A DNA stretch of 64,000 nt from UBA961 sp049317525 (GCA_049317525.1 JBMOIC010000001.1:1-64000), one strand, 5' to 3'. Counted from the first letter of the stretch, positions 35,836-46,372 are shown. Notes: generated from the sequence alone by a model not told the origin. Numbers and translations: made by a program.

Positions 35836-38800
35836 ATGAACTATTTGATAACTCTTATATGCTGTATAAGCATACTTTCAGTTTATCCTTTGCAAGCACA
35901 ACCAGCTTGTGATAAAGATAAGCAATGCATTGGCAGAGCCGTTCAAATGACAGAAACATATGGACGAGGAGCCCATTTTATAGAGGTGAGTAATTTTGGG
36001 ATCAGAGATAAAAATCAAAAAGCGTTAACTGTTGAAATGTGGGGTAAATTAACAAGGGTAAATAATACAAGACAATATCTAGGTGGAATTTGGGGTCCTG
36101 CAACTGACAATAATGATGTATGGCAATTATTCATAGACCAAAATAATGATCTGGTTTTTGAAATCAATGGTGATGGTACAAAACTTAAATCAGTTGATAA
36201 TACGATTTTGAGAACTCCTTTTTCTCAATATTTTGGAATTTGGACACATATAGCAGCGATTTTTGATGGTAATGCTTCTACAATTTCATTGTTTATAAAT
36301 GGAGAATTAGTTGCTGGCCCTTTCAAAAATGATGCTTATCCTGCATCTTACTTAAGGCCTACAGAAAAATCCAGCTTGAAATTACTTTTTGGAAGTATTA
36401 ATGGGCTTTCTGATAATACTTCACTTAATAGAACATTTAAAGGACAATTAGATGAAATTCGGATGTGGAATCGAGTAGTTTCCCCATTAGAATTATTATG
36501 TAATAGCAATAAAGCACTTGCTTTTAATGAGCCTGGATTACAACTATATTACAGATGTAATGAAGCAGCAAATATTATCAATTTATGTGATGCTTCAGGC
36601 AAAGGAAATACAGGCATCATGTTAAGTGGAACTTCATGCCAACCATCTGATAGAAAAAAGAAACAATTTGTAACTGTTTCTCCAAATTCTATAACCGAAG
36701 ATATTCGATGCGAGTTTAGAAAATCATATCAATTTACAATTACCGATACATCGAGATGTGGAAGCAATGTAAGTTTTCGTATGGAAAACATCGATAAAAG
36801 TGCTTTTACTGTGTCCCCTACTTCAGCTAAATTAGATCCCAATTCTCCTGTAACAATTACAGTTACTGTGCAAACCGCTATTGTTGGGGCTATTACAGCA
36901 GATTTGCAGATTATTCCTGGTAATGACTGTGGCCAAACCATTGTTGTGCCATTACGATTTAATAGAAAAACTCAGTTGTCTTATGCTCGGGCTACTATTA
37001 ATTTAGACACACTTTATGCTGGATGTGCCGAACAAAAGTATAAAGACACAATAATCAAAATTTGTAATTCTAGTGATTCTGTGGGTAGCCCAGAAAATGT
37101 TACTCTTACTAATTTCATTACAGGAATTCCTGGTGTTTTCAAAGTAATTTCTCCAGCTTTACCGTATACTATCAAACCAGGTGAATGCAAAGATATTGTC
37201 CTTAGATTTACAGCTACCGATACATCTGCAGCATTCTTTGATACATTAAAAGTTCTATCTACAGATAAGTGTGTAGGTGGAATTGTGATTCCTTTACGAG
37301 GTATTGTAAGAGAAATAGTAACAATAACAGATCAAAGTGGAAAGAAAAAAATAGATTCTACAATTTTTGGAACCGAATGTATTGGTACATTATCAAATCC
37401 AATTATGTGGGTATGGAAAAACTTAACATCAAGGCCCGTTTTTGTAGATTCAGTAAAAATCCCCAATGGTTTTACTGCACGAAAACTTACTTATCCCCTA
37501 CGTCTAGATCCAAATACAGGATACTCTGCTAATTATTTTAGATTCTTCCCCAATAAATCTGGTTTTTATAATGATTCTATCATATTCTATTTTAGAATAC
37601 AAGGAGTTAATTGTACCTATCAGAAGAAAATCTATACGAAGGGCAGAGGATATGAAGCAAAAGTTAAATGGACTGTCCGCATGGTAGATGTGGGTAATGC
37701 TATCGTTGGACAACAGAAACAATTAATTGCAAGCATTAAAAATGATGCTCCCGATACCCTATATATTTCCTATTATTTAGAAGTTGGTGAAGTATTCTTT
37801 TTTCCTGGAGGAAAATCTACAAGGATAGCACCAGGGCAAACTGTTAATGTTCCCATAGACTTTAAACCTTTAAAAGATTCTCAATATGTAGATAGATTAT
37901 GCCTTTTTGAACAAAGATGTTATACAAATGATTGTATAGAAATCACCGGAAAAGGCATATTAGAAACCTTTGAATTCGACCCAATATTTATGCGTACAGA
38001 AAATGTTTTGGGTTGCGGAGACCGAGATGATACATTGGATATTATTAATATTTCGGGTAGTACACAAAGGCTTACTAATTTTACATTAACAGGTGGTTCT
38101 GGAAAATACACTGTCAAATCTCCAATTCCTTTACCAACAGATACTACATTCGAAAAAGACCAAAAATTGCGTTTTATATTTAACTATATGCCAAATGATC
38201 CAGTTACAGATAGAGCTGACAGAGCATATCTAAATTTTTCTTCTACTAATGTAAAATGGACAGCACCGCTTTATGGAACTTCTGCAACACCAAAAATATA
38301 TGTTACTCCCCTCACTGTTTTTGGAACACTAGAAGTTGGTGATTCAGTAGAACAAAAAGTGTTAATCGAAAATGTGTCTTTCTTACCAGTAAGAATTGAT
38401 TCTGTGCTTATTCCAAAAGGATTTACTCTCATATCTATCTCTAGATCATTACCTGACACCTTAAATCCTAGAGATTCTATCATGTTGACATTGCGATTTA
38501 AGCCCGACTCTGCAAAAACATATGATGAAAAGCTATCTGTATACTCGCAATTCCCTTGTCCAATTATTCAAAAAGCAAGTCTTCGTGGCAGAGGTATCAT
38601 CGTTCCATTAGAAGCCCCGATTTCTTTGATGAATTGGAGTTATGTGCGCCCATGTGATTGTATATCCAGAAATCTGCCTTTGGTAAACCAATCATTAGTT
38701 CATGAAATGATTGTAGATTCATTATTTATAGATAGCGTAGGTATAATGAATGGAACTCCTCAATTTTGGCGTTGGACATCTACTTATTCGCCCAAAGGAA

Positions 38801-40839
38801 CAATTCCTTATGCTATCCCAAAAGAAAGTACAGATACTGTTCGCCTTACATTTTGTCCAAGAACACCCGCCGAAGATAAATACATTGTATGTGCTGCAAA
38901 TCTTAAAATTAAAGCTCATGGAAGTGGATGGCAAAGAAACAATTACTTGGTGTCTTTAGCAGGAAAAAGAGCATTAACCTATAAGCCAGAGCCTATTGCT
39001 CTTAATTTCCCTCCTACTCCTGTAGATACTTCGTTAAACCCATTATTTATTAAAGTTACAATACCATCAATAGATAAAAATCCAGAGCAATACAATATTG
39101 TTGTCGATTCAATTTCATTTGTTCCAGATGAAAGAGTGTTTACTTATACTAATGCTAATGGGTCCCCATTTGTAAGAGATACAATATTTCCTGGTGATAC
39201 AACTTTTTATCGAATAAATTTCAAGCCAAGGGCCCCAAGAAATTATTCAGCTAGAGTAAATCTTCATTTAAGTAAACCATGTGGCGATATCGATACTACA
39301 ATATTTATTACTGGAAATGGACAAGCCAATCCATTTGGCCTTTCACTTTCATTTGATTCTTCAAGAGCTTCTTTCAATTCATTTACGGGATTTTCTTGTG
39401 ATACCATTAGAATCCCAGTTCAATCTTCAAGGGATATTCCTGCTGAATTAATTGATATTACATGTAGAATTGGGCATGACAATAATGAATTATTATTTAC
39501 TGGAATTGAATCTCCTTATCTTTCTAATACATGTTTTCAGCAATTCCCACCAAGTTATACATCAAAAATAGCACCCACTGGTGGCACACAAATAACTGTT
39601 AAAAATTTCTGCAAAGTGGATTCTGCATTCCCATTTATGATTGCAAAATTTGTTTCAAAAACAGGAAACAGAGTTACTTTGCCAATAACGGTTGATAGTA
39701 TTTCATTCGATACAGAAAAAATTATTTTATATAGTATTTATGCCGAGCCAGATAATGCAACTGTAAAAGTTTTACAACCAGAAATCACTGTCCTAAATCC
39801 TGTCAATTTTGATAGTGTGCGAATCTTAGATTGTACTGATAGAACTTTTATGGTTAAAAATATTGGTGATATGCCCGTAAAAGCAGATAAGCTTATAAAT
39901 CTGAATAAGGATATTCAATATATTAGCTCGGTACCATCTAAAGATTCACTTTTAGCAGTTGGTGATACTCTTATCTATACTATTAGATATTGTCCTACTT
40001 CAAGACAAAATATGTATACATCTGCTACAGTACAAACTTCATATCCTTGTCCAGTTATAGATTCTTCTATTATTCAAGGCTTTGGTTATGCCCCAGAAAT
40101 TCCAATTGCTTTTTCTATGGGTAACACTTTATCACTTCCTGATACGATAAAAGGCACCTTAAATGATACAATTTCAATTCCATTGATGATAGAAGATGAT
40201 ATGTCGGTTAATTATAAAGGAATAACACATTTCTTAAAAGCGGTATCTATGAATGCAACTTTGAAATACAATGCTAGAGCATTAAAATTCATAGATGCAT
40301 CATCTACAATGTATCCATCAATCGTATATGGAAGTTTTCCTGGGACATTAGATTTGTTTATGTCTAAAGCGGATTCATTGAAAAAAGGTGTTTTTGCTAA
40401 TGCCAGATTTGTGATTACTGTGCCTGATTCAATAAGCACTATCATGCATATATTTATCACTTCTGTTACAACAGATTCTTTACCATTTATGGAAGTTATG
40501 CCATTACAAGGGACAAGTCCTTGTATTATCACCGGTGAATGTTTGATTTCTACGATGAAGTATACTACTATTTTACCAACATTATCGAATATTTCACCCA
40601 ATCCAGTTTCTGGCAAAGCATCTATATCTTATTCATTCCCTGAAACCACGCCATATACACTATCATTATATTCATCTGATGGTAAATTGATCAAAGTATT
40701 GGCTTCTTCAATTTCTCCTATTGCTGGTGGTAGTTTTACATATCTGTTAGATGCTGAAGAATTTTCACCTGGTGTATATTATTATGTTTTAGAAGCTGGA
40801 ATTTATCGAACGGCAAAAAAGGTACTAATAGTTAGATAA
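35836..40839 (+). CDS. Giant LamG + Ig-like repeat surface protein with T9SS sorting domain
   Basis: This is a 1667-residue secreted protein starting at the ATG 35836 (an upstream TTG at 35812 is less likely), with a Sec signal ending at LQAQ. About 45-225 is a LamG/concanavalin-like domain (TVEMWGKLTR, LFINGELVAGP, GQLDEIRMWNRVVSP). About 280-1400 holds many ASH or choice-of-anchor-D beta-sandwich repeats with PGxxxxxxxxF type strands and Cys-Cys pairs. A cohesin-like segment (about 1430-1560) precedes a type A sorting domain (about 1585-1667: ISPNPVSGKASISY, then FSPGVYYYVLEAG). Such proteins are exported by T9SS and displayed or released; a carbohydrate-binding or adhesion role is inference. 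A terminator follows. Confidence 0.85.
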   Translation: MNYLITLICCISILSVYPLQAQPACDKDKQCIGRAVQMTETYGRGAHFIEVSNFGIRDKNQKALTVEMWGKLTRVNNTRQYLGGIWGPATDNNDVWQLFIDQNNDLVFEINGDGTKLKSVDNTILRTPFSQYFGIWTHIAAIFDGNASTISLFINGELVAGPFKNDAYPASYLRPTEKSSLKLLFGSINGLSDNTSLNRTFKGQLDEIRMWNRVVSPLELLCNSNKALAFNEPGLQLYYRCNEAANIINLCDASGKGNTGIMLSGTSCQPSDRKKKQFVTVSPNSITEDIRCEFRKSYQFTITDTSRCGSNVSFRMENIDKSAFTVSPTSAKLDPNSPVTITVTVQTAIVGAITADLQIIPGNDCGQTIVVPLRFNRKTQLSYARATINLDTLYAGCAEQKYKDTIIKICNSSDSVGSPENVTLTNFITGIPGVFKVISPALPYTIKPGECKDIVLRFTATDTSAAFFDTLKVLSTDKCVGGIVIPLRGIVREIVTITDQSGKKKIDSTIFGTECIGTLSNPIMWVWKNLTSRPVFVDSVKIPNGFTARKLTYPLRLDPNTGYSANYFRFFPNKSGFYNDSIIFYFRIQGVNCTYQKKIYTKGRGYEAKVKWTVRMVDVGNAIVGQQKQLIASIKNDAPDTLYISYYLEVGEVFFFPGGKSTRIAPGQTVNVPIDFKPLKDSQYVDRLCLFEQRCYTNDCIEITGKGILETFEFDPIFMRTENVLGCGDRDDTLDIINISGSTQRLTNFTLTGGSGKYTVKSPIPLPTDTTFEKDQKLRFIFNYMPNDPVTDRADRAYLNFSSTNVKWTAPLYGTSATPKIYVTPLTVFGTLEVGDSVEQKVLIENVSFLPVRIDSVLIPKGFTLISISRSLPDTLNPRDSIMLTLRFKPDSAKTYDEKLSVYSQFPCPIIQKASLRGRGIIVPLEAPISLMNWSYVRPCDCISRNLPLVNQSLVHEMIVDSLFIDSVGIMNGTPQFWRWTSTYSPKGTIPYAIPKESTDTVRLTFCPRTPAEDKYIVCAANLKIKAHGSGWQRNNYLVSLAGKRALTYKPEPIALNFPPTPVDTSLNPLFIKVTIPSIDKNPEQYNIVVDSISFVPDERVFTYTNANGSPFVRDTIFPGDTTFYRINFKPRAPRNYSARVNLHLSKPCGDIDTTIFITGNGQANPFGLSLSFDSSRASFNSFTGFSCDTIRIPVQSSRDIPAELIDITCRIGHDNNELLFTGIESPYLSNTCFQQFPPSYTSKIAPTGGTQITVKNFCKVDSAFPFMIAKFVSKTGNRVTLPITVDSISFDTEKIILYSIYAEPDNATVKVLQPEITVLNPVNFDSVRILDCTDRTFMVKNIGDMPVKADKLINLNKDIQYISSVPSKDSLLAVGDTLIYTIRYCPTSRQNMYTSATVQTSYPCPVIDSSIIQGFGYAPEIPIAFSMGNTLSLPDTIKGTLNDTISIPLMIEDDMSVNYKGITHFLKAVSMNATLKYNARALKFIDASSTMYPSIVYGSFPGTLDLFMSKADSLKKGVFANARFVITVPDSISTIMHIFITSVTTDSLPFMEVMPLQGTSPCIITGECLISTMKYTTILPTLSNISPNPVSGKASISYSFPETTPYTLSLYSSDGKLIKVLASSISPIAGGSFTYLLDAEEFSPGVYYYVLEAGIYRTAKKVLIVR

Positions 40840-40845
40840 TACATT

Positions 40846-40879
40846 AAGGACTTCTATTGATAAAGAAGTCCTTTTTTTC
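40846..40879 (+). terminator. Intrinsic terminator after the LamG/T9SS protein gene
   Basis: AAGGACTTCT (40846-40855) pairs perfectly with AGAAGTCCTT (40864-40873) around an eight-base loop. The stem runs into a run of seven T ending at 40879. It stands six bases after the stop codon of the preceding plus-strand gene. Confidence 0.9.
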
Positions 40880-40930
40880 TTATGCAAGTTTATATATACA
40901 ATACCTTTTCATCTGTAAAAACTAATTGTC

Positions 40931-40938
40931 TATTTTTG
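40931..40938 (+). promoter_or_regulatory. Possible -7 element of a Bacteroidota-type promoter
   Basis: TATTTTTG is an exact match to the TAnnTTTG element of Bacteroidota. It stands 35 bases before the ATG at 40973 and after the terminator that ends the preceding gene, so a promoter is needed here. The -33 side shows only TTTTC about 20 bases upstream, which weakens the case. Confidence 0.35.
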
Positions 40939-40972
40939 TCTATAACATTTTTAACAGAACCAGTATTAATCC

Positions 40973-43123
40973 ATGCTTCAAGTTGTTCAATATCAAAAAA
41001 ATGGCGAGATGTCTATTGCAGATGTTCCCGCACCTACATGTAAACCCGGTGGGATATTAGTAAAAACTTTTGCTTCTTTAATTAGTGCTGGAACAGAAAA
41101 AACATCTGTTATTGGTGGCCAGTCTTCTCTTTTAGAAAGGGCAAGAAAACAACCAGATCAAGTTAAACAAGTTCTTGATACAGTTAAAAAAGAAGGTCTT
41201 ATTTCTACTTTAGGTCGTATTCAATCTAAATTAGAATCATATAAAACACTTGGTTATAGTGCTGCTGGAATTGTTATTGAATCAAGATGTGAAGAGTTCT
41301 CACCTGGAGATAGGGTTGCATGTGCTGGGGCTCAATATGCTCATCATGCAGAATTTATTAGCGTTCCTAAAAATTTAGCTGTACATATACCAAATAATGT
41401 AAGTTTTGATGAAGCATCATATACTACATTAGGTGCTATTGCTTTACAAGGAGTTAGGCAAGCACATTGTAATTTGGGTGAAACAGTTGCAGTAATTGGT
41501 TTAGGCCTTCTAGGACAATTAACGATTCAATTATTGAAAGCATCTGGCTGCAAAGTGATTGGGATGGATATTAATCCTAGTATGTTGCATATAGCTTCAG
41601 AACTTGGTTGTGATCTTGTACTGCCTAGCTCTAAGGAACATATATCAAGTATAATGTCTTTTACTCGAAATATAGGAACCGATGCAGTTATTATAACAGC
41701 AAGTACACAGTCTGAAGAACCAATACAATTAGCGCTAGAAATTTCTAGAAAGAAAAGCCCAATAGTTATTGTTGGTGCTGTACCAATGAATATACCTCGC
41801 TCCCCTTTTTATGAAAAAGAATTAGAATTAAGAATTTCTTGTAGTTATGGTCCTGGTCGTTATGATCCACTCTATGAAGAACATGGAATGGATTATCCTG
41901 TGGGCTATGTACGTTGGACAGAAAACAGAAATATGAGTTCATTTATTGATTTGATTTCATCTGGCCAGTTAACAATCAAACCATTAACTACGCATCATTT
42001 CGCGATAGATAAAGCATTAGATGCTTATGCTTTAATTACTGGAGAAAAAAAAGAGCCTTATTTAGGTATTATCCTCAATTATCCTGAATCAGAAACTACA
42101 CCAATTCATTCGATTTCAACTAAACACTATAAACCATCATCAAAACAACAAATAGGCATTGGATTTATTGGTGCAGGAAGTTTTGCTCAAGCTCAATTAT
42201 TACCGCCTTTGGCATCGTTAAAAGTTCATTTTGCTGGAGTATCAACTTCTAGTCCAGCAAATGCATTATCTGTTGCAAATCAATATGGTTTTGGTATTTC
42301 CAGTACTTCGTCTAAAGATATCATTGAATTACCTGATACAGATATAGTTTTTTGTGCAACTAGGCATGATTCTCATGCTCATTATGTGCTTTCTTCTTTG
42401 AAACAAGGAAAACCTGTTTTTGTAGAAAAACCATTATGTGTTCATCCTGATGAACTTGCAGACATATCATCGGTGATAGCTGAAACACATGGTAGAGTTA
42501 TGGTTGGATACAATAGACGTTTTTCTGCTCCTTTTGTAGATATTCAGAAATTTTTCGAGAAAAGATCTGCTCCTATGTCTATCATGTATAGAGTAAATGC
42601 AGGTTCTATTCCTTTAAGTAGTTGGATTCAAGATCCATTACAAGGTGGACGCATTATCGGCGAGGGATGTCATTTTATCGATTGTATGGTGTTTCTAACT
42701 GGCTCTTTACCAATAAGTGTACATGCAGTACAATTACCTGGAGCCAATAGGGCTATTGGACATCATGATTGCTGTCATATTGTTATTACTTTTGCTGATG
42801 GTAGCATTGGTACACTTTTATACCTAGCAAATGGTGATAGTTCAATTGATAAAGAGTATTGTGAAGTGTTTTGCGAAGGTAAAACAGCAATCATGAATAA
42901 TTTCACATCTGTAGTGTTCGGATCTGGGAAAAAATCAAAAACACAATCATATAATGGCAAAAAAGGACATAAGCAAGAAGTAGATGCTACTATTCTAGCA
43001 GTAAAGAATGGTACTTCAATGCCAATTTCATTCCAAGAAATTTATGCCATCACGCAAGCAACATTTGCTGCTGAAGAATCTATGAATACTGGATTAACAA
43101 TTCAATTACATAATCACAAATAA
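40973..43123 (+). CDS. Two-domain oxidoreductase: zinc-type alcohol dehydrogenase fused to Gfo/Idh/MocA
   Basis: This 716-residue fusion has an N-terminal half (about 1-355) that is an MDR/alcohol-dehydrogenase-like domain with GDRVACAGAQYAHHAEF and a Rossmann motif GLGLLG near residues 176-181. The C-terminal half (about 393-716) is a Gfo/Idh/MocA dehydrogenase with GFIGAGSFAQAQLLP and the EKPLCV motif (VFVEKPLCVHPDEL) that carries the catalytic Lys. The family is known as bi-domain oxidoreductase and is often found in polysaccharide or nucleotide-sugar clusters. None lies beside it here; instead it precedes the E1 alpha gene by ten bases. The substrate is unknown, and a sugar derivative is inference. 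Confidence 0.9.
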   Translation: MLQVVQYQKNGEMSIADVPAPTCKPGGILVKTFASLISAGTEKTSVIGGQSSLLERARKQPDQVKQVLDTVKKEGLISTLGRIQSKLESYKTLGYSAAGIVIESRCEEFSPGDRVACAGAQYAHHAEFISVPKNLAVHIPNNVSFDEASYTTLGAIALQGVRQAHCNLGETVAVIGLGLLGQLTIQLLKASGCKVIGMDINPSMLHIASELGCDLVLPSSKEHISSIMSFTRNIGTDAVIITASTQSEEPIQLALEISRKKSPIVIVGAVPMNIPRSPFYEKELELRISCSYGPGRYDPLYEEHGMDYPVGYVRWTENRNMSSFIDLISSGQLTIKPLTTHHFAIDKALDAYALITGEKKEPYLGIILNYPESETTPIHSISTKHYKPSSKQQIGIGFIGAGSFAQAQLLPPLASLKVHFAGVSTSSPANALSVANQYGFGISSTSSKDIIELPDTDIVFCATRHDSHAHYVLSSLKQGKPVFVEKPLCVHPDELADISSVIAETHGRVMVGYNRRFSAPFVDIQKFFEKRSAPMSIMYRVNAGSIPLSSWIQDPLQGGRIIGEGCHFIDCMVFLTGSLPISVHAVQLPGANRAIGHHDCCHIVITFADGSIGTLLYLANGDSSIDKEYCEVFCEGKTAIMNNFTSVVFGSGKKSKTQSYNGKKGHKQEVDATILAVKNGTSMPISFQEIYAITQATFAAEESMNTGLTIQLHNHK

Positions 43124-43133
43124 TATATAGCTC

Positions 43134-44159
43134 ATGGCTAAGAAAACTCTAAAAAAATCAGAAGATACACCTACTCAATTTCAAGAATATACTTCAATAT
43201 CTTTATCTGATTCTCAAAGAAAAGACATAATAAAAAATATGCTATATGCCAGAGAATTTGATTTGGCAATGCAAAGATTAAATAGACAAGGAAAAGCTTT
43301 TGGTGGTGTATATTCACAAACAGGAAATGAGGCAGTTTCTGTTGGATCTGCCTATGCTTTAGGCCCAAAAGATGTATTGTTTCCAATGCATCGTAATATT
43401 GGCGGACACTTTGTAATGGGCCAAACACTGGAAAACCTTATGCTAACTTTTCTTGCAAAAGAAGGAAGTCTTATGCGTGGAACAGATGGAACCGGACATT
43501 ATGCAGATGTTTCAAGAAGGATTTATGGAAATATTTCCCATTTAGGCGCCATGATTCCTGTAGCTGCAGGCTTTACATTAGCTTCAAGATTAAAAGGTGA
43601 GTATTGTGCTGCTATGACATATATCGGTGATGGAGGTTCTCAAACAGGGGAATTTCATGAAGCACTTAATTTTGCATCTGTGCAAAAATTACCCTTGATA
43701 CTTATCATAGAGAATAATCAATATGCATATTCTTCACCAAATCATATTGAATTTGCCTGCAAGAATTTATCTGACAGAGCTTTAGGCTATGGATGCTATG
43801 GTATCACGATAGATGGTACCAATCCAGAATTAGTATATGATACTTGTAAAGCAGCATTAGAAAAAGCCGAACAAGGCCAAGGGCCATCTATTATAGAAAC
43901 AATTACAATGCGAATGAGAGGTCATGCCGAACATGATGATTTTAGTTATGTACCAAAAGAATTACTTGCATATTGGCAACTAAAAGATCCAGTTGCTACA
44001 TATTCTGCAAAATTATTAGCTACACATGTATATACAGAACAAGAACTACAAAGTGTAAGAAAAAATATCATTGAAGAAATTCGATCTTCTATTGATGCAG
44101 TTATTGATAAGCCATTTCCTGCAGCCGAAGAAGCTTTTAAAAATGTATTTATAGATTAA
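43134..44159 (+). CDS. pdhA: Pyruvate/branched-chain 2-oxoacid dehydrogenase E1 component, alpha subunit
   Basis: This 341-residue thiamine-diphosphate subunit shows the cofactor motif GDG (about 165-167) ... ENNQ within YIGDGGSQTGEFHEALNFAS and LILIIENNQYAYSS. The active-site loop region has METITMRMRGHAEHDD (MRGHAEHDDFSYVP here). FPMHRNIGGHFVMGQ and GTGHYADVSRR are substrate-channel landmarks. The MRGH-EHDD phosphorylation-loop type appears in both pyruvate and branched-chain enzymes, so the substrate is not settled by eye. Its beta subunit lies downstream after an inserted purT. E2 and E3 genes are not in the window. Confidence 0.9.
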   Translation: MAKKTLKKSEDTPTQFQEYTSISLSDSQRKDIIKNMLYAREFDLAMQRLNRQGKAFGGVYSQTGNEAVSVGSAYALGPKDVLFPMHRNIGGHFVMGQTLENLMLTFLAKEGSLMRGTDGTGHYADVSRRIYGNISHLGAMIPVAAGFTLASRLKGEYCAAMTYIGDGGSQTGEFHEALNFASVQKLPLILIIENNQYAYSSPNHIEFACKNLSDRALGYGCYGITIDGTNPELVYDTCKAALEKAEQGQGPSIIETITMRMRGHAEHDDFSYVPKELLAYWQLKDPVATYSAKLLATHVYTEQELQSVRKNIIEEIRSSIDAVIDKPFPAAEEAFKNVFID

Positions 44160-44193
44160 TATAATATTTTACTCCTTTTATTGTTAAAGTGTG

Positions 44194-45366
44194 ATGTCAG
44201 TAAAAAAAATCATGGTTCTTGGCTCTGGTGAATTAGGCAAAGAATTCATTATAAGTGCTAAACGCTTAGGTAATTATGTAATAGCTGTAGATTCTTATGA
44301 ACATGCACCTGGAATGCAAGTTGCTGATACTTATGAAATTATCTCTATGCTAGATGGAAATGCATTAGATTCAATAGTACATAAGCATTCCCCAGATATC
44401 ATTGTTCCTGAAATTGAAGCAATAAGAACTGAAAGATTCTATGATTATGAAACACAAGGTATTCAAGTTGTACCTAGTGCCAAAGCAGCAAATTTTACAA
44501 TGAATAGAAAATCTATTAGAGATTTAGCCGCAGCAGAATTAGGGGTTAAAACTGCTGGATTTAGATATGCAATATCAATGGAACAAGTAGAAGAAGCAGC
44601 ACACATATTAGGATTTCCTTGTGTTATTAAACCATTGATGTCTTCATCTGGCAAAGGACAATCTATCATCAGAAAAAAAGAAGATATACCTGCTTGTTGG
44701 CAATATGCTACAACTGGTGGCCGGGGTGATTATACAGAGGTAATTATAGAAGAATTTATTCCCTTCGACTATGAAATTACTTTATTAACAGTTACTCAAA
44801 AGAATGGTCCAACTTTATTTTGTCCTCCAATTGGGCATAGACAAGAGCGTGGCGATTATCAAGAAAGTTGGCAACCTTGTGCAATGAATGTGGAAGCACT
44901 TAAAAAAGCCCAAGAAATTGCGCATAAAGTAACTTCTGCTTTAAAAGGTGCTGGTTTATGGGGTGTAGAGTTTTTTATCAAAGGAAATGAAGTCTATTTT
45001 TCTGAATTAAGCCCTAGACCACATGATACAGGTATGGTTACCTTGGCTGGAACTCAGAATTTTTCTGAATTTGAATTACATTGTAGAGCAGTGTTAGGAT
45101 TACCTATTCCGTCTATCACATTAGAAAGAGCAGCTGCAAGTTCTGTTATTTTATATCATGGAAATGAAACAGTAGCTCCACAATATTTTGGACTAGAAAA
45201 AGCTCTTGAAGATCATAATACAGATATTCGAATTTTTGGGAAACCAATCACAAGAACATTCAGAAGAATGGGCGTGACTTTAGCCTGGGGCTCACCAGAA
45301 TCAGATATTCAAAAGCTAAGAGATAAAGCACATTCAATGGCAAACAGTATCACTATAAGTCATTGA
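44194..45366 (+). CDS. purT: Formate-dependent phosphoribosylglycinamide formyltransferase
   Basis: This ATP-grasp enzyme of 390 residues makes formyl-GAR from GAR, formate and ATP in purine synthesis. Starting at the ATG 44194 (a GTG one codon earlier is possible), it opens MSVKKIMVLGSGELGKEF, the biotin-carboxylase-like N-terminal fold. VVPSAKAANFTMNRKSIRDLAA, CVIKPLMSSSGKGQSI, FDYEITLLTV and SELSPRPHDTGMVTL are PurT signatures. It sits between the alpha and beta subunits of a 2-oxoacid dehydrogenase E1, with 34 and 31 base gaps, on the same strand. There is no sign of disruption in any of the three genes. Confidence 0.96.
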   Translation: MSVKKIMVLGSGELGKEFIISAKRLGNYVIAVDSYEHAPGMQVADTYEIISMLDGNALDSIVHKHSPDIIVPEIEAIRTERFYDYETQGIQVVPSAKAANFTMNRKSIRDLAAAELGVKTAGFRYAISMEQVEEAAHILGFPCVIKPLMSSSGKGQSIIRKKEDIPACWQYATTGGRGDYTEVIIEEFIPFDYEITLLTVTQKNGPTLFCPPIGHRQERGDYQESWQPCAMNVEALKKAQEIAHKVTSALKGAGLWGVEFFIKGNEVYFSELSPRPHDTGMVTLAGTQNFSEFELHCRAVLGLPIPSITLERAAASSVILYHGNETVAPQYFGLEKALEDHNTDIRIFGKPITRTFRRMGVTLAWGSPESDIQKLRDKAHSMANSITISH

Positions 45367-45397
45367 TAATTTAGTTATTTACATTTTTATATATAGT

Positions 45398-46372
45398 ATG
45401 GCACATTTAACATTTCTAGAAGCAATTGCAGATGCATTAAAGATACAAATGCGTAAAGACGAATCAGTTTTTATGATTGGAGAAGATATTGGAACTTATG
45501 GAGGAGCCTTCAAGCTTACAAAAGGTTTTCTAGATGAGTTTGGTTCAAAAAGAATTATCGATGCACCAATTTCTGAAGCAGCTATCATTGGTGCTGCTAT
45601 CGGAGCAGCCATTAATGGTATGCGCCCTATTGTAGAAATGCAGTTTATGGATTTTATTACCTGTGGTTTTAATCAATTAGTAAATGTTGCTGGAACAACT
45701 GCTTATCGCTGGGGAATGGGAGTTCCTTTAGTTGTAAGGGGGCCTTCAGGAGGCGGAGTTGGAGCTAATCCATTTCATTCAAGAAATTCAGAAGCATGGT
45801 TTGTACAAGCAACAGGAATCAAAGTTGTATGTCCATCTTCTCCAGCTGATGCCAAAGGTTTATTAACTGCATCGATAGAAGACAATAATCCTGTTATCTT
45901 TTATGAACATAAGGGCTTATATAGAAAAATTAAAGAAGAAGTCCCTGAAGGATATTATTCTATACCGCTTGGTAAAGCAAATATTGTTAAACAAGGTAAT
46001 GATGCAAGTATTATTACATATGGCAGTACGGTTCATATGGCAAAAGAAGCAGCTGAAAAATTAGAAGCAAGAGGTATTTCGGTAGAGATCATTGATATTA
46101 GAACTTTAGTACCTTTTGATGAAGAGACGGTATTGGCTTCAGTAAAAAAAACCAATAGAGTGTTAATTACGCATGAAGCCACTTTAACTGGTGGTTTTGC
46201 CGGAGAAATCGCAGCAAGAATTTCAGAAAAAGCATTTGAATATTTAGATGCACCTATTATTAGAATTGCAGCCTTTGACTCACCTACACCATTTGCACCA
46301 ACATTAGAAAAAGCAATGCTACCAAATACAGAAAAGATCATTGCTGGATTAGAAAAGTTATTGTCGTACTAA
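45398..46372 (+). CDS. pdhB: Pyruvate/branched-chain 2-oxoacid dehydrogenase E1 component, beta subunit
   Basis: This 324-residue partner of the alpha subunit, the beta half of the heterotetramer, shows MIGEDIGTYGGAFKLTKGF, DAPISEAAIIGAAIGAAING, RPIVEMQFMDF and GVGANPFHSRNSEAWFVQ, as in PdhB. The C-terminal transketolase domain has IIDIRTLVPFDEETVLASVKKTNRVLITHEA and APIIRIAAFDSPTPFAP as its usual blocks (short parts are diagnostic: DIRTLVPFDEETV). It follows purT by 31 bases. A mature complex with E2 and E3 would decarboxylate pyruvate or a branched 2-oxoacid to acyl-CoA. The substrate is undecided by eye. Confidence 0.93.
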   Translation: MAHLTFLEAIADALKIQMRKDESVFMIGEDIGTYGGAFKLTKGFLDEFGSKRIIDAPISEAAIIGAAIGAAINGMRPIVEMQFMDFITCGFNQLVNVAGTTAYRWGMGVPLVVRGPSGGGVGANPFHSRNSEAWFVQATGIKVVCPSSPADAKGLLTASIEDNNPVIFYEHKGLYRKIKEEVPEGYYSIPLGKANIVKQGNDASIITYGSTVHMAKEAAEKLEARGISVEIIDIRTLVPFDEETVLASVKKTNRVLITHEATLTGGFAGEIAARISEKAFEYLDAPIIRIAAFDSPTPFAPTLEKAMLPNTEKIIAGLEKLLSY

